A stretch of DNA of 64,000 nucleotides from Parahoeflea halophila (GTDB taxonomy: Bacteria > Pseudomonadota > Alphaproteobacteria > Rhizobiales > Rhizobiaceae): positions 1,094,836-1,158,835 of the forward strand of contig NZ_OCPC01000001.1 of assembly GCF_900220985.1 (NCBI RefSeq), read 5' to 3'. Shown in pieces: positions 9,592 through 18,657 of this stretch (positions within the stretch are counted from its first letter, which is position 1; each line of letters starts with the position of its first letter). A program made the position numbers and the translations under genes. The notes beneath the pieces are model-generated. The model had not been told where the DNA came from, searched no databases, and saw nothing but the letters and a program-made list of their open reading frames with translations.

Positions 9592-10737
9592 TCATACCTC
9601 GCTGATGACCTGGTTGCCCGATATCACATGCACGGTGAAGCCGGAGAATATGCTCTCCGCCTCGCCCGATGCATAGAGCGCCTGGTAGGCTTCATGCGGA
9701 ACCAGCGCGTGTTTCTGATAGGCGCTCACGCCCTGCCGCGTCGCTTCAAGATCATCGGTGTCGATGTGGTACTCGTCGCGTGCCGGCTCCGAGCTCCAGA
9801 GCCCCCGCTTGGCCGGACGCTCGGCCTTGGAAAACACTTCCTGCATGGTCCAGGTCAACAGCCAGGCATTCTCGTCCTTGCGTACCCTGGACAGGATGGC
9901 CGAGATCCGGTCGGAGTTCTCGGTCACGCCCGCCGAATAAAACGGTCCGAGCACGAAACGCCGCAACTGCTTGGGATGAAGGTGTTGGAAATCCGCGTCG
10001 AGATTTTGCGCGATCGTCACCGGCGACAGCGAATAGGCGCCGTTCTTCTCGGCCGAGGCATCAAAGGCGCGGGCAAACTCGGGATTGAGCAGCCCCCCCA
10101 CCGGCAGCGGGATTTCGACATCGGGATTGAGCTTGCCGTCCTTGGTGACCAGCATCTTCGCGATGCTTTCGCTCGAATCCTCAATCGTCGCCATATAGAC
10201 CATCGGCAGCGTCTGGCTGCCGTCAAACACGCCCCAGTGGACGACATAATAGGGCCGGCCGTTCTTCGGATTGACCGACACGCGGATGGTCTCGGGCAGG
10301 ATGAATGGCGCAAACACCGCGTCCTTCCCGATGTCTTCGAGATAGAGGCGCTCGGCGATCCGTTCCTGCAATGCGGTTGGAAATTCCTTGTGCCGCAGGA
10401 TGAAGTCGGCCATCTCCGCCTTCAGCGTGTCGACGCCGGGAATGGCGGCCAGCCGTTCCCTGGCGGTCGCGCGGTCATTCTCCAACGTCAGCACGTGCTG
10501 AAACGCCGGAAACCCGCTGTCGGCCTGGCTGATGCGGAAGCGCTCGAGAAAGCCGACCCGGTTTTCCCAGGCCGAAAACGTCGCCTCCAGCCGGTCGACA
10601 TAGGGAATGATCACCTGACCGACCAGACCATGCGCGTAGAGCGGCGAATTGTCATCGGCCAGATAGACCCGCAGGCCTTTCAAGGCTGCTCGCATCGACC
10701 TGAAATAGGCTCCGGCAGCACCGGTGTCAGCGCGCAT
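9592..10737 (-). CDS. Conserved hypothetical protein of the AAA+ operon
   Basis: A 381-residue soluble protein that I do not recognise. It has no signal peptide, membrane segment or known catalytic motif. It lies 28 bases after the coiled-coil gene and 4 bases before the ATPase gene on the same strand, so it belongs to the same transcript. The middle part (about 150-200) is rich in beta-strand-like sequence such as RPYYVVHWGVFDG. It is probably a structural or adaptor partner of the ATPase, by position only. Confidence 0.7.
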   Translation of the reverse strand: MRADTGAAGAYFRSMRAALKGLRVYLADDNSPLYAHGLVGQVIIPYVDRLEATFSAWENRVGFLERFRISQADSGFPAFQHVLTLENDRATARERLAAIPGVDTLKAEMADFILRHKEFPTALQERIAERLYLEDIGKDAVFAPFILPETIRVSVNPKNGRPYYVVHWGVFDGSQTLPMVYMATIEDSSESIAKMLVTKDGKLNPDVEIPLPVGGLLNPEFARAFDASAEKNGAYSLSPVTIAQNLDADFQHLHPKQLRRFVLGPFYSAGVTENSDRISAILSRVRKDENAWLLTWTMQEVFSKAERPAKRGLWSSEPARDEYHIDTDDLEATRQGVSAYQKHALVPHEAYQALYASGEAESIFSGFTVHVISGNQVISEV

Positions 10738-10765
10738 GATGTCCCCTCGACATGAACATGCCGGC

Positions 10766-11854
10766 TCAGGGCTTCACGTAGTCGGCGGAATTGTGCTTTT
10801 CGAGAACCTCGGCGAACCGCCTGGCAAATGCATCATCGGCCAGCTGCTTGCGGCGCTGGATGTCCTTGGTCGAAAGCATGTTCTTCTCATGCATTTCCAG
10901 AAGGTCTCCGATATGGCTCTGCGCCGCAGCCCCGATGCCGGCCATCGTCTCTTCCGCCGCCGTGTCGACCCGGCTGCCGAGCGTGTTGATCTTGTGCGCC
11001 ACATCCTGCTGCGCCGCTGTCTTCAGGGAATCCTCAAGCGCTTTGTAGAGCACGATGCGCTGTTCGGTATCGATCGTCAGCTTGTTGATCAGCGTGTTCT
11101 GCGCGGCGATCTGGTTGTTGAGCGAATCCACGAAGGTCTGGAACATCGAGGTGTAGCGTTCCAGCGTCTGGCTTTCGGCCAGCAGTTCCTGCTCCTTGGC
11201 TTGCCGCTCGTTGTACTCGGTGGCTAGCTTCGAGCGGTCGCTTTCAAGTTCTGTGCGTTCTTTCTGATCCGTCGAGGCGGCGATCCTGTTCTCGATGTCC
11301 ATCAGCTGCGGATTGAGCTCTTCGATCCGCTGCTGGGTGGCTTCGAGATCGGCCATCGTTGCCTTGCGCCGCTCGATCACCTTGATCAGACTGGCTTCCG
11401 AGGTCTTGTAGCGGCTCTCAAGAATGTCCTTCTGGTCTTTCAGGATCATCGTGATCTTGTCGGATTTCCGCAACAGTTCCTGCAGGTTACCCGACAGCGA
11501 CATGTTGCGCACGCGGTCACTGCGCATCCGCTGCGCCCGGGCCTTGGAGAATACGGCGATGAATTTTTCCATCCCGGAATAGCCCTTCATGCTTTCGAAC
11601 TCGGCGCCGAACACATTGGTGGCGTCTTCGAGCCCAATGATCAGGTCGGCGATGTTGGATTCCATCATCCGCTGCTGGCGCAACACGTCCTGGATACGGG
11701 CATTTTCGATATCGAACTGCGGGTCACCGAGTTGCGCATCGGCCTCGGACATCTTTTCCAGCATCCCGCTCGAAGCGTCGATTTTTGACCGCATTTCCTC
11801 AACCGAAGCGCGTGTCTTTTCGATTTCAGCGTCTAGACTCTTGATGTTGGCCAT
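10766..11854 (-). CDS. Coiled-coil protein, first gene of the AAA+ operon
   Basis: A 362-residue protein that is almost entirely helical and charged, with long heptad-like stretches (about 5-40, 145-215 and 220-290). ATG 11854 is chosen over the in-frame 12031 start because AGGAAA lies 8 bases upstream and the extension would run through the cytochrome c terminator. It is the first gene of the operon, whose promoter must lie between 11855 and about 11990. No enzyme motif is seen. A filament-forming or scaffold role for the ATPase is possible but unproven. It resembles tellurite-resistance TelA-type proteins only in general helical character. Confidence 0.75.
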   Translation of the reverse strand: MANIKSLDAEIEKTRASVEEMRSKIDASSGMLEKMSEADAQLGDPQFDIENARIQDVLRQQRMMESNIADLIIGLEDATNVFGAEFESMKGYSGMEKFIAVFSKARAQRMRSDRVRNMSLSGNLQELLRKSDKITMILKDQKDILESRYKTSEASLIKVIERRKATMADLEATQQRIEELNPQLMDIENRIAASTDQKERTELESDRSKLATEYNERQAKEQELLAESQTLERYTSMFQTFVDSLNNQIAAQNTLINKLTIDTEQRIVLYKALEDSLKTAAQQDVAHKINTLGSRVDTAAEETMAGIGAAAQSHIGDLLEMHEKNMLSTKDIQRRKQLADDAFARRFAEVLEKHNSADYVKP

Positions 11855-11991
11855 GCCCGGTTTCCTGTTCTGGGGCGCCTGAGAACCGGCGCATATCCTT
11901 GTCGTCGCAGTAAAGTTTGCGATACTGCTTTTAGCACCGGTTATCCGTACCGCAAACCGCAAGCCAATCACAGGTAGGCACAATGGCGGCG

Positions 11992-12024
11992 AAAAAAAAG
12001 GCCGCTCCCTAAGAAGCGGCCTTT
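11992..12024 (-). terminator. Rho-independent terminator of the cytochrome c gene
   Basis: A perfect 10-bp stem (11997-12006 with 12015-12024) encloses an 8-base loop. On the minus strand it is followed by a run of T (bases 11999-11992 are A on the plus strand). It sits 22 bases past the cytochrome c stop and separates that gene from the five-gene operon downstream. Confidence 0.85.
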
Positions 12025-12045
12025 GCCTCAAGCAGCCGACGGGGA

Positions 12046-12477
12046 TTACTCTGCGGCGGCAGGATCGTTGAGATAGGCGATGACGTTCTCGAGATCCTCG
12101 TCCTTCTTCAGGCCGACAAAGGCCATCTTGGTGCCCTTCACCACACCCTTCGGATCGCGCAGATAGGCGTCCAGGGCTTCCACGGTCCAGGCAGGGACTT
12201 CAGTTGCATACTCGACCATCGCCTTGGAGTATTTGTAGTCCTCGACCGAGGCCATCTCACGGCCGATGATATCGACCAGATGCGGGCCGACCTTGTTCTT
12301 GGCCTCGTCGACATTGTGGCAGGCAGCACATTTTCGGAACACCTTGGCACCGGCTTTTGCATCGCCTGTGATCGCCACTTCGGCTGCCGTCTTCTCTTCG
12401 GCAGCAACCGCCATGGTTGCTCCGGAAACGCCGGTCGCCAGTAGAGCACCAAACATCAAGGATAAGGAAAACCGCAT
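12046..12477 (-). CDS. Periplasmic c-type cytochrome (cytochrome c2/c550-like)
   Basis: A 143-residue protein with a signal peptide (residues 1-26, ending AVAA). The haem-binding CAACH motif is at residues 50-54, and Met118 in the GTKMAF segment is the probable sixth haem ligand. Size and motif order match small class I cytochromes that carry electrons between the bc1 complex and oxidases or reductases in alphaproteobacteria. It has its own terminator and appears monocistronic. Confidence 0.9.
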   Translation of the reverse strand: MRFSLSLMFGALLATGVSGATMAVAAEEKTAAEVAITGDAKAGAKVFRKCAACHNVDEAKNKVGPHLVDIIGREMASVEDYKYSKAMVEYATEVPAWTVEALDAYLRDPKGVVKGTKMAFVGLKKDEDLENVIAYLNDPAAAE

Positions 12478-12615
12478 AATTCGTCTCCGTTCACGTTAGT
12501 CAGATACCGCTGTTATAGCGCAGTCCCGCATCGGGGCAATGCGTGCTCGGCCGGACAAAACCCGGGACACGCCGCAATGCCATGCTGAAACCACACCTGA
12601 AATGGCGCGAAGCTG

Positions 12616-13206
12616 CTATTTCGATGCCTCCGGGTTCATCACATCGTCCCAGTGGCGCCGACAATAGGACACATATTTCTCGTTGCCGCCGACCTCGATC
12701 TGCGCGCCGGCGCGGATCACCTGTCCGTTGTCGTCGGTGCGCACCACCATTGTCGCCTTGCGTCCGCAATGACAGATTGTCCGGACTTCGCGCAGCTCGT
12801 CAGCAAGTGCCAGCAGCGCCTGAGAGCCGGGAAACAGCTTGCCCTGGAAATCGGTGCGCAGCCCATAGGTCATGACGGGAATGCCGAGCCGGTCGGCAAC
12901 CCGTGCCAGCTGCCAGACCTGGTCTTCGGTGAGAAACTGTGCTTCGTCGACAAAGGCGCAGGCAATCTCACCTTCGGCTTTCAGGCTCTCGATCACTTCA
13001 TAGAGATTGTCATCCGGACGGAAGGTATGCGCTTCGCTGTCGAGCCCGATGCGCGAAGCGATGCGCCCATGCCCCCCGCGGTCATCGAAGGCAGCGATAA
13101 ACAGCACCGTTCGCATGCCGCGTTCGCGATAGTTGTAGGACGCCTGCAGCAAGAGCGTGGACTTGCCCGCATTCATGGTTGAGTAGCTGAAATAGAGCTT
13201 GGCCAC
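12616..13206 (-). CDS. tdk: Thymidine kinase
   Basis: A type II thymidine kinase of 196 residues, phosphorylating thymidine to dTMP for salvage. The Walker A loop STMNAGKST is at residues 9-17, the Walker B-like FVDEAQFL near 88-95, and zinc-binding cysteines occur in ICHCGRK and SYCRRHW towards the C-terminus. The GTG at 13206 is chosen because GGGAG lies about 6 bases upstream and the protein then starts with the family-typical AKLYFSYSTMNAGKS; the longer frame adds 79 unrelated residues. It is separate from the pyrimidine degradation genes further right, but also concerns pyrimidine salvage. Confidence 0.92.
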   Translation of the reverse strand: MAKLYFSYSTMNAGKSTLLLQASYNYRERGMRTVLFIAAFDDRGGHGRIASRIGLDSEAHTFRPDDNLYEVIESLKAEGEIACAFVDEAQFLTEDQVWQLARVADRLGIPVMTYGLRTDFQGKLFPGSQALLALADELREVRTICHCGRKATMVVRTDDNGQVIRAGAQIEVGGNEKYVSYCRRHWDDVMNPEASK

Positions 13207-13297
13207 GCTGGGCTCCCGATTGTCGTCTGTTGCCGGTTTCCCGGACCGGCATTGTCCGTCTGCCAAAGCGCCGCCGATGTGATATCTTTTGCCGGTC

Positions 13298-13318
13298 GGG
13301 GTGGTCGAATTCCACCCC
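13298..13318. promoter_or_regulatory. Inverted repeat upstream of choX
   Basis: Two 7-base arms, GGGGTGG and CCACCCC, with a 7-base spacer, 119 bases before choX in the 230-base gap between the thymidine kinase and choline genes. It could be a regulator site or a small RNA hairpin. It does not resemble the known BetI operator. Weak evidence. Confidence 0.3.
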
Positions 13319-13436
13319 TGGCGCGCCGCTTTCAACAGCCGATTTCCGTTGCAATGCATATTTTGACCGCATTGCGGCTTGAGTTCGCAGCCCATAGGTG
13401 GTTGTTTCTGCACCTTGAACACGGGAGATACCGACA

Positions 13437-14366
13437 ATGACAAGAAAAATGACCCTCACATTCGCAGCCCTTCTTCTGGCCACCACCGCAACCGTTCAGG
13501 CCGCTGACGACGCCTCCTGCAAGACCGTGCGCTTCGCCGATGTTGGCTGGACCGACATCCAGGCAACCACCGCCGTCGCCGGCGTCGTTCTCGACGCCCT
13601 CGGCTACGAGCAGGACGTACAGGTGCTCAGCGTGCCGGTGACCTACCAGTCGCTCAAGAACAAGGACATGGATGTCTTTCTCGGCAACTGGATGCCCTCG
13701 ATGGCCGCCGACGTGCAGCCTTTCCTTGACGACGGCTCGGTTGAAACCGTCGCCCAGAACCTCGAAGGTGCGGGCTACGGCCTTGTCGTGCCGACCTATG
13801 CTGCCGAGGGCGGTGTCAAGAGCCTGAGCGACATCGGCAAGTTCAAGGACGAGTTCGACGGCAAGATCTACGGCATCGAACCCGGCAATGACGGCAACCG
13901 CATCGTGCTGGAAATGATCGAGGATCCGGCCAATGGCCTTGATGGCTTCGAACTTGTTGAAAGCTCGGAAGCCGGCATGCTGTCGCAGGCCGAGAAGGCG
14001 TTGCGCAACGAAGAGTGGATCGCCTTCCTCGGCTGGACCCCGCATCCGATCATGGGTGAGATGTCGATCACCTATCTCGACGGCATGGGAGATTCCGGCT
14101 TTGGCGCAGCAACCGTGCACACCAACGTGCGCGCAGGCTACACCGAGGAGTGCCCGAATGTCGGAACGCTGATCAAGAACCTGGAGTTCTCGCTGTCCAT
14201 GGAAAACAAGATCATGGATGACATCCTCAAGGGTGAAGACGCCAATGATGCGGCACTGGCGTGGCTGAAGGCGAACCCGGATGCGGTCAAGCCATGGCTT
14301 AAAGGCGTGACCACCTTCGACGGCGGCGACGCGGCTGCCGCTGTCCAAGCCAAGCTCGGCATGTAA
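13437..14366 (+). CDS. choX: Choline ABC transporter substrate-binding protein ChoX
   Basis: A periplasmic binding protein (309 residues) for choline, possibly with weaker binding of acetylcholine or betaine. The signal peptide ends near residue 22 (TVQA). Aromatic ligand-box segments are recognisable: FADVGWTDIQ, LGNWMPSM and LGWTPHPIMGEM. GGGAG lies about 8 bases upstream of ATG 13437. It is followed by choW and choV on the same strand, completing the importer. In Sinorhizobium ChoX is choline-inducible and feeds betaine synthesis; no bet genes are visible here. Confidence 0.92.
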   Translation: MTRKMTLTFAALLLATTATVQAADDASCKTVRFADVGWTDIQATTAVAGVVLDALGYEQDVQVLSVPVTYQSLKNKDMDVFLGNWMPSMAADVQPFLDDGSVETVAQNLEGAGYGLVVPTYAAEGGVKSLSDIGKFKDEFDGKIYGIEPGNDGNRIVLEMIEDPANGLDGFELVESSEAGMLSQAEKALRNEEWIAFLGWTPHPIMGEMSITYLDGMGDSGFGAATVHTNVRAGYTEECPNVGTLIKNLEFSLSMENKIMDDILKGEDANDAALAWLKANPDAVKPWLKGVTTFDGGDAAAAVQAKLGM

Positions 14367-14440
14367 TACTGGTTATCTGAAATACGATCCGGGGCGGCCA
14401 TGGCGCGGCCCCGGATCCGAGGTGTGTCGGGGGACAGGGT

Positions 14441-15295
14441 ATGGATGGATTGGCGGATTTTATCACCGCGTGGAAAATCCCGGTCGGGAAATGGGGCAAG
14501 AACTTTTTCAATTTCCTCACCGACAATTTCGAATTCGCCTTCGACGCCATTGCAGATTCACTGAAATTCCTGCTCGACGGCATGATCGACGGGTTGCTGT
14601 GGTTGCCGCCGCTTCTGCTGGTCTTTGCCATTGCCTTGATCGGCTGGCGCATCCAGAGATCCTGGAAACTGGCGCTCGGCATCGTTCTTGGCCTGACCTT
14701 CATCATCAATCAGGGCCTGTGGGAGGAAACCGTCGAAACGCTGGTGCTGGTGATCTCGGCCGCCTTCATGTCGATGCTCATCGGCGTGCCGATCGGCATC
14801 TGGCTGGCACACCGGCCGAAAGCCTACACCCTCGTGCAGCCGGTTCTCGACCTTATGCAGACGATGCCGACCTTCGTCTACCTGATCCCGGTGCTGATCC
14901 TGTTCGGCCTCGGCCTTGCGCCGGGCCTGCTGGTCACCATCATCTTCGCTTCGCCGGCTCCGATCCGGCTTACCTATCTCGGCATCACCTCCGTTCCCCG
15001 GCCAATGGTCGAGGCCGGGCAGGCCTTCGGCGCCTCGCCGCAGCAATTGCTCCGCAAGGTCGAATTGCCGGCGGCCCTTCCGACCATCATGGCTGGCCTC
15101 ACCCAGTGCATCATGCTGTCGCTGTCGATGGTTGTGATCGCGGCCCTGATCGGCGCAAACGGCCTTGGCAAGCCTGTGGTCCGCGCGCTCAACACGGTCA
15201 ACATTCCGCTCGGCCTTGAAGCCGGTATCGCCATCGTGATCCTGGCCATCATCCTCGACCGCATCTGCCGCGTGCGCATCGGAGCAAACCCATGA
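14441..15295 (+). CDS. choW: Choline ABC transporter permease ChoW
   Basis: Inner-membrane permease of the ProW/ChoW type, 284 residues. Several membrane segments lie between about 45 and 275. An N-terminal amphipathic stretch (residues 1-40, rich in W and F) is typical for this family. The conserved EAA-type loop (MVEAGQAFGASPQQLLRKVELPAALPTI) contacts the ATPase. Its stop overlaps the choV start by 4 bases (ATGA), so the two are translationally coupled. Confidence 0.92.
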   Translation: MDGLADFITAWKIPVGKWGKNFFNFLTDNFEFAFDAIADSLKFLLDGMIDGLLWLPPLLLVFAIALIGWRIQRSWKLALGIVLGLTFIINQGLWEETVETLVLVISAAFMSMLIGVPIGIWLAHRPKAYTLVQPVLDLMQTMPTFVYLIPVLILFGLGLAPGLLVTIIFASPAPIRLTYLGITSVPRPMVEAGQAFGASPQQLLRKVELPAALPTIMAGLTQCIMLSLSMVVIAALIGANGLGKPVVRALNTVNIPLGLEAGIAIVILAIILDRICRVRIGANP

Positions 15296-16353
15296 GCCAG
15301 GATCAGCATCGCGGCTCGGTCCGCATCGACAACGTCTCGATCATCTTCGGTGACAACACGGCAGAAAGCCTGGCGCTTGCCGATGCCGGCAAGTCCCGCA
15401 CCGAGATCCAGGAAGCAACCGGTGACGTTCTCGGCGTGCACGACTGTACCGTCGACATCAATGAGGGCGAGATCCTTGTCCTCATGGGGCTGTCGGGCTC
15501 CGGCAAGTCAACGCTCTTGCGTGCCATCAACCGGCTCAACCCGATCAGCCGCGGAACCCTGACGGTTCATTGCGGCGAGGAAACCTTCGACGTCGGTGCT
15601 TGCGACGACAAGACACTGATGCAGCTGCGCATGGACACCGTCTCGATGGTGTTCCAGCAATTCGGCCTGTTGCCCTGGCGGTCGGTGGCCGACAATGTCG
15701 GCTTCGGGCTCGAAATCGCAGGCATTGCGAAAAAGGAACGCGATCGCCGGGTGGCGGAACAGCTCGAACTGGTCGGACTGTCCGACTGGTCCGAACGCAT
15801 GGTCGCCGAACTCTCCGGCGGCATGCAGCAGCGCGTCGGCCTCGCCCGCGCCTTTGCCACCGGCGCGCCGATCCTCCTGATGGACGAACCCTTCTCCGCC
15901 CTCGATCCGCTGATCCGGACCCGGCTGCAAGACGAGTTGCTCGAACTCCAGACCCGCCTGGGCAAGACCATCGTCTTCGTCAGCCACGATCTTGACGAAG
16001 CCATGAAGCTCGGCAACCGCATCGCCATCATGGAAGGCGGACGCATCATCCAGTGCGGTACACCGCGCGAGATCGTCAACTCGCCGGAAAACAGCTACGT
16101 CGCCGATTTCGTGGCCAACATGAACCCGATCGCCATGCTCACGGCCCGCGACGTGATGACGCCGGGCAAGCCAGACGCGTTGCGCGGCCAATCGCCGCTG
16201 TCGGCATCGGTCAAGCCCGAAACGCCGCTGGAAGAGGTCATGGAAGCGCTTTCGCGCCGCGATGGGACAATCGGCGTTATTGACAAAGGCGCGGTGGCGG
16301 GGTCCATCACTGCCGACGATATTGTTCGGGGTCTGACGCGGCATCGCCGCTGA
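15292..16353 (+). CDS. choV: Choline ABC transporter ATP-binding protein ChoV
   Basis: A 353-residue ATPase of the ProV/ChoV type. Walker A is GLSGSGKST, the signature is LSGGMQQR, and Walker B is ILLMDEPFSALD, with the switch histidine in VSHDLDEAM. The N-terminus is extended relative to simple ABC ATPases and contains an accessory helical part. The last ~80 residues form a short CBS-like tail common to betaine/choline ATPases, where it can sense ionic strength. It energises ChoW and is the last transporter gene of the operon. Confidence 0.92.
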   Translation: MSQDQHRGSVRIDNVSIIFGDNTAESLALADAGKSRTEIQEATGDVLGVHDCTVDINEGEILVLMGLSGSGKSTLLRAINRLNPISRGTLTVHCGEETFDVGACDDKTLMQLRMDTVSMVFQQFGLLPWRSVADNVGFGLEIAGIAKKERDRRVAEQLELVGLSDWSERMVAELSGGMQQRVGLARAFATGAPILLMDEPFSALDPLIRTRLQDELLELQTRLGKTIVFVSHDLDEAMKLGNRIAIMEGGRIIQCGTPREIVNSPENSYVADFVANMNPIAMLTARDVMTPGKPDALRGQSPLSASVKPETPLEEVMEALSRRDGTIGVIDKGAVAGSITADDIVRGLTRHRR

Positions 16354-16400
16354 GACCGACGAACAAGGACAAGCAATCAGTGCATTAGGGAGATCGGAAT

Positions 16401-17162
16401 ATGGACGTTAAAGGCAAGGCCGCCATTGTAACGGGTGGAGGCTCCGGCCTCGGCGCCGCCACCGCGCGCGCACTGGCGAAGGCCGGGGCAAAGGTTGCGC
16501 TGCTGGACGTGAACCTTGAACAGGCCGAGAAGGTGGCTGCCGAAATCGGTGGCAAGGCGGTCGCCTGCGACGTCTCCGACGCCGCGGCAGCCGAAGCAGC
16601 CCTCACCGAAGCTGCAGAGGCCAACGGCGAAGCCCGGATTCTGATCAACTGCGCCGGCATTGCACCGGCCGTCCGCGTCGTCGGCCGCGAGGGCCCGCAT
16701 GATCTTGACCTGTTCCGCAAGGTCATCGAGGTCAACCTGATCGGCAGCTTCAACATGCTGCGGCTGTTTGCCGACCGCGCCTCCAAGCTCGAGCCGCTGG
16801 CTGACGGCGAGCGCGGCGTGGTGATCTCGACCGCTTCCGTCGCAGCTTTCGACGGACAGATCGGCCAGGCCGCCTACTCGGCTTCCAAGGGCGGTGTCCA
16901 CGCCATGGCGCTGCCGATCGCCCGTGAGATAGCCCGCTTCGGTATCCGGGTGATGACCATTGCTCCCGGCATCTTCGCAACGCCGATGCTGCTCGGCATG
17001 CCGCAGGAAGTCCAGGACAGCCTCGGCGCATCCGTCCCCTTCCCTTCGCGGCTGGGGCAGCCGGAGGAATATGCCAGCCTCGCCATGCACATCATCGACA
17101 ACGCCATGCTCAATGGCGAGACCATCCGGCTTGATGGCGCCATCCGTATGGCGCCCAAGTAA
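16401..17162 (+). CDS. SDR-family dehydrogenase, 3-hydroxyacyl-CoA dehydrogenase type II-like
   Basis: A 253-residue short-chain dehydrogenase resembling human HSD10/type II 3-hydroxyacyl-CoA dehydrogenase. NAD-binding TGGGSGLG is at 11-18, the NCAGIAP segment near 88, and the catalytic YSASK later. It starts 47 bases after choV on the same strand. A link with choline metabolism is not obvious; fatty-acid or branched-chain amino-acid oxidation is the usual role of the family. The downstream HugZ-like gene follows at 16 bases and may share the transcript. Confidence 0.85.
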   Translation: MDVKGKAAIVTGGGSGLGAATARALAKAGAKVALLDVNLEQAEKVAAEIGGKAVACDVSDAAAAEAALTEAAEANGEARILINCAGIAPAVRVVGREGPHDLDLFRKVIEVNLIGSFNMLRLFADRASKLEPLADGERGVVISTASVAAFDGQIGQAAYSASKGGVHAMALPIAREIARFGIRVMTIAPGIFATPMLLGMPQEVQDSLGASVPFPSRLGQPEEYASLAMHIIDNAMLNGETIRLDGAIRMAPK

Positions 17163-17178
17163 GGATCAGGCGGCCGCG

Positions 17179-17925
17179 ATGAAGGAGCCGGTCAAGACCA
17201 TTCGCGAAACGGATGAGGAGGCACGCCGCCTGGCGCGCCGCCTCATCCGTGGAGCGCGGTTTGCAGCAATCGGTGTGCTTGAGCCCGACACCGGCTTTCC
17301 CTTTGCCAGCAGGGTGCTGACCGGCACCGATGTCGACGGCACCCCCTTGATCCTCGTCTCGGCGCTCTCGGTGCACACCGGTGCGCTGGCCGCCGATCCG
17401 CGGGCCTCGCTGTTGTTCGGCGAACCGGGAAAAGGCGATCCGCTTGCCCACCCCCGGATCACCGTGCGGACCAGGGCCGAACGGATCGACAGGGATGACA
17501 CCTCCCATTCGCGGTTGCGCGCGCGCTTCATTGCACGGCATCCGAAGGCAGCGCTTTACGCCGATTTCCCCGATTTCACATTCTTCAGAATGCTGCCCGA
17601 ATCAGCCAGCCTGAACGGTGGCTTCGGCAAGGCCTTCGTGCTCGATGCAGCCGACCTCCTGATCACCTCGCCGGCGATTGCAGATATTGAAGCGATCGAG
17701 ACCGGGGCCATCGCCCAGATGAATGCCGATCATGCTGATGCGGTCGACACTTATGCCCGTTTGCATGGAAAGTCGAAGAGGGCCGGCTGGAAAGTCTGCG
17801 GTATTGATTGCGCGGGGATCGATCTGGCCAATCACGATGAACTGATGCGCATCGAATTTGCCTCGCCGTTAAAGGATGCGGGCAGCCTGCGTGCAAAACT
17901 AACCGAACTCAAGCGTACGCTATGA
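17179..17925 (+). CDS. HugZ-like protein (PNPOx-type split barrel plus DUF2470)
   Basis: A 248-residue protein with an N-terminal flavin/haem-type split beta-barrel (about 15-155) and a C-terminal DUF2470-like domain, recognisable by IAQMNADHADAVDTYA near 178. Such proteins include HugZ-type haem-degrading enzymes of iron uptake, but many homologues have no proven activity. ATG 17179 lies 16 bases after the SDR gene. It could help recover iron from haem; no haem transporter is nearby to support that. Confidence 0.75.
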   Translation: MKEPVKTIRETDEEARRLARRLIRGARFAAIGVLEPDTGFPFASRVLTGTDVDGTPLILVSALSVHTGALAADPRASLLFGEPGKGDPLAHPRITVRTRAERIDRDDTSHSRLRARFIARHPKAALYADFPDFTFFRMLPESASLNGGFGKAFVLDAADLLITSPAIADIEAIETGAIAQMNADHADAVDTYARLHGKSKRAGWKVCGIDCAGIDLANHDELMRIEFASPLKDAGSLRAKLTELKRTL

Positions 17926-18030
17926 GAAAATAGGGGTGTACATTGACCCTTTTATAGTCGAAATATAGCCAACGACTTTTTTGTGTATTTGCATAAATTG
18001 CTTGATGCCCGCCCCGCGCGGTGACTACGG

Positions 18031-18336
18031 ATGACACCAATGATCGATGCTAGCCGACTTGAAACCCACTCTGAAGAAGCTGCCGACCTGCTTTCGGCGA
18101 TGGGCAATCAAAAACGGATGATGATCCTGTGCAACCTTGCAAACGGTGAAATGCAGGTTGGAACGCTTGCTGAAAAGGTGGAGCTTAGCCAATCTGCCCT
18201 GTCTCAACATCTTGCCAAATTGAGAACCCGCCAGTTGGTCAAGACCCGCCGCGAAGCGCAAGCGGTGTATTATTCGATCAACTCCGAGCCGGTTCTCCAG
18301 ATGCTGCGGACGCTCTCCACCATCTATTGCAACTGA
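18031..18336 (+). CDS. ArsR/SmtB-family transcriptional regulator, NolR-like
   Basis: A 101-residue winged-helix repressor. The recognition region LSQSALSQHLAKLRTRQLV and the tail closely resemble rhizobial NolR. NolR controls nodulation and growth-phase genes and is not a metal sensor. Here the gene lies about 100 bases upstream of copZ and copA, so it could also act as a local regulator. No CxC-type metal motif is present: the only cysteines are one in MILCNL and one near the end (IYCN). The start could also be the ATG three codons downstream (18040). Confidence 0.8.
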   Translation: MTPMIDASRLETHSEEAADLLSAMGNQKRMMILCNLANGEMQVGTLAEKVELSQSALSQHLAKLRTRQLVKTRREAQAVYYSINSEPVLQMLRTLSTIYCN

Positions 18337-18435
18337 GACATTCACGCCGTCCCGATTTCAATTGCAACAGGGAGCCGCAGAGCTTGACGCGTTCACCTCC
18401 GCCTCCCCATATGAAGGGACGGAAGGATACTTGTC

Positions 18436-18648
18436 ATGATTGTGTCGATGCAAATTGCCGGGATGCATTGCGGTGGCTGCGTGCGTTCCGTGGAAAAGGC
18501 CGGCAACGCCATTGAGGGCGTTTCCAACCTTTCTGTCGATCTGGAGAACGGAAAGCTGACAGCTGATGTCAGCAGGTCCGGGCTCACCGAAATGCTCAAG
18601 GGCGCGATCGAGGATTGCGGCTTTGACGTCACCCGTGTGACGTCCTGA
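18436..18648 (+). CDS. copZ: Copper chaperone CopZ-like HMA-domain protein
   Basis: A single heavy-metal-associated domain of 70 residues with the metal-binding MHCGGC motif at residues 11-16. GGAAGGAT lies about 8 bases upstream. It should bind Cu(I) in the cytoplasm and pass it to the CopA ATPase encoded 9 bases downstream. Length and fold match CopZ proteins. Confidence 0.88.
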   Translation: MIVSMQIAGMHCGGCVRSVEKAGNAIEGVSNLSVDLENGKLTADVSRSGLTEMLKGAIEDCGFDVTRVTS

Positions 18649-18657
18649 AGCCAAACA

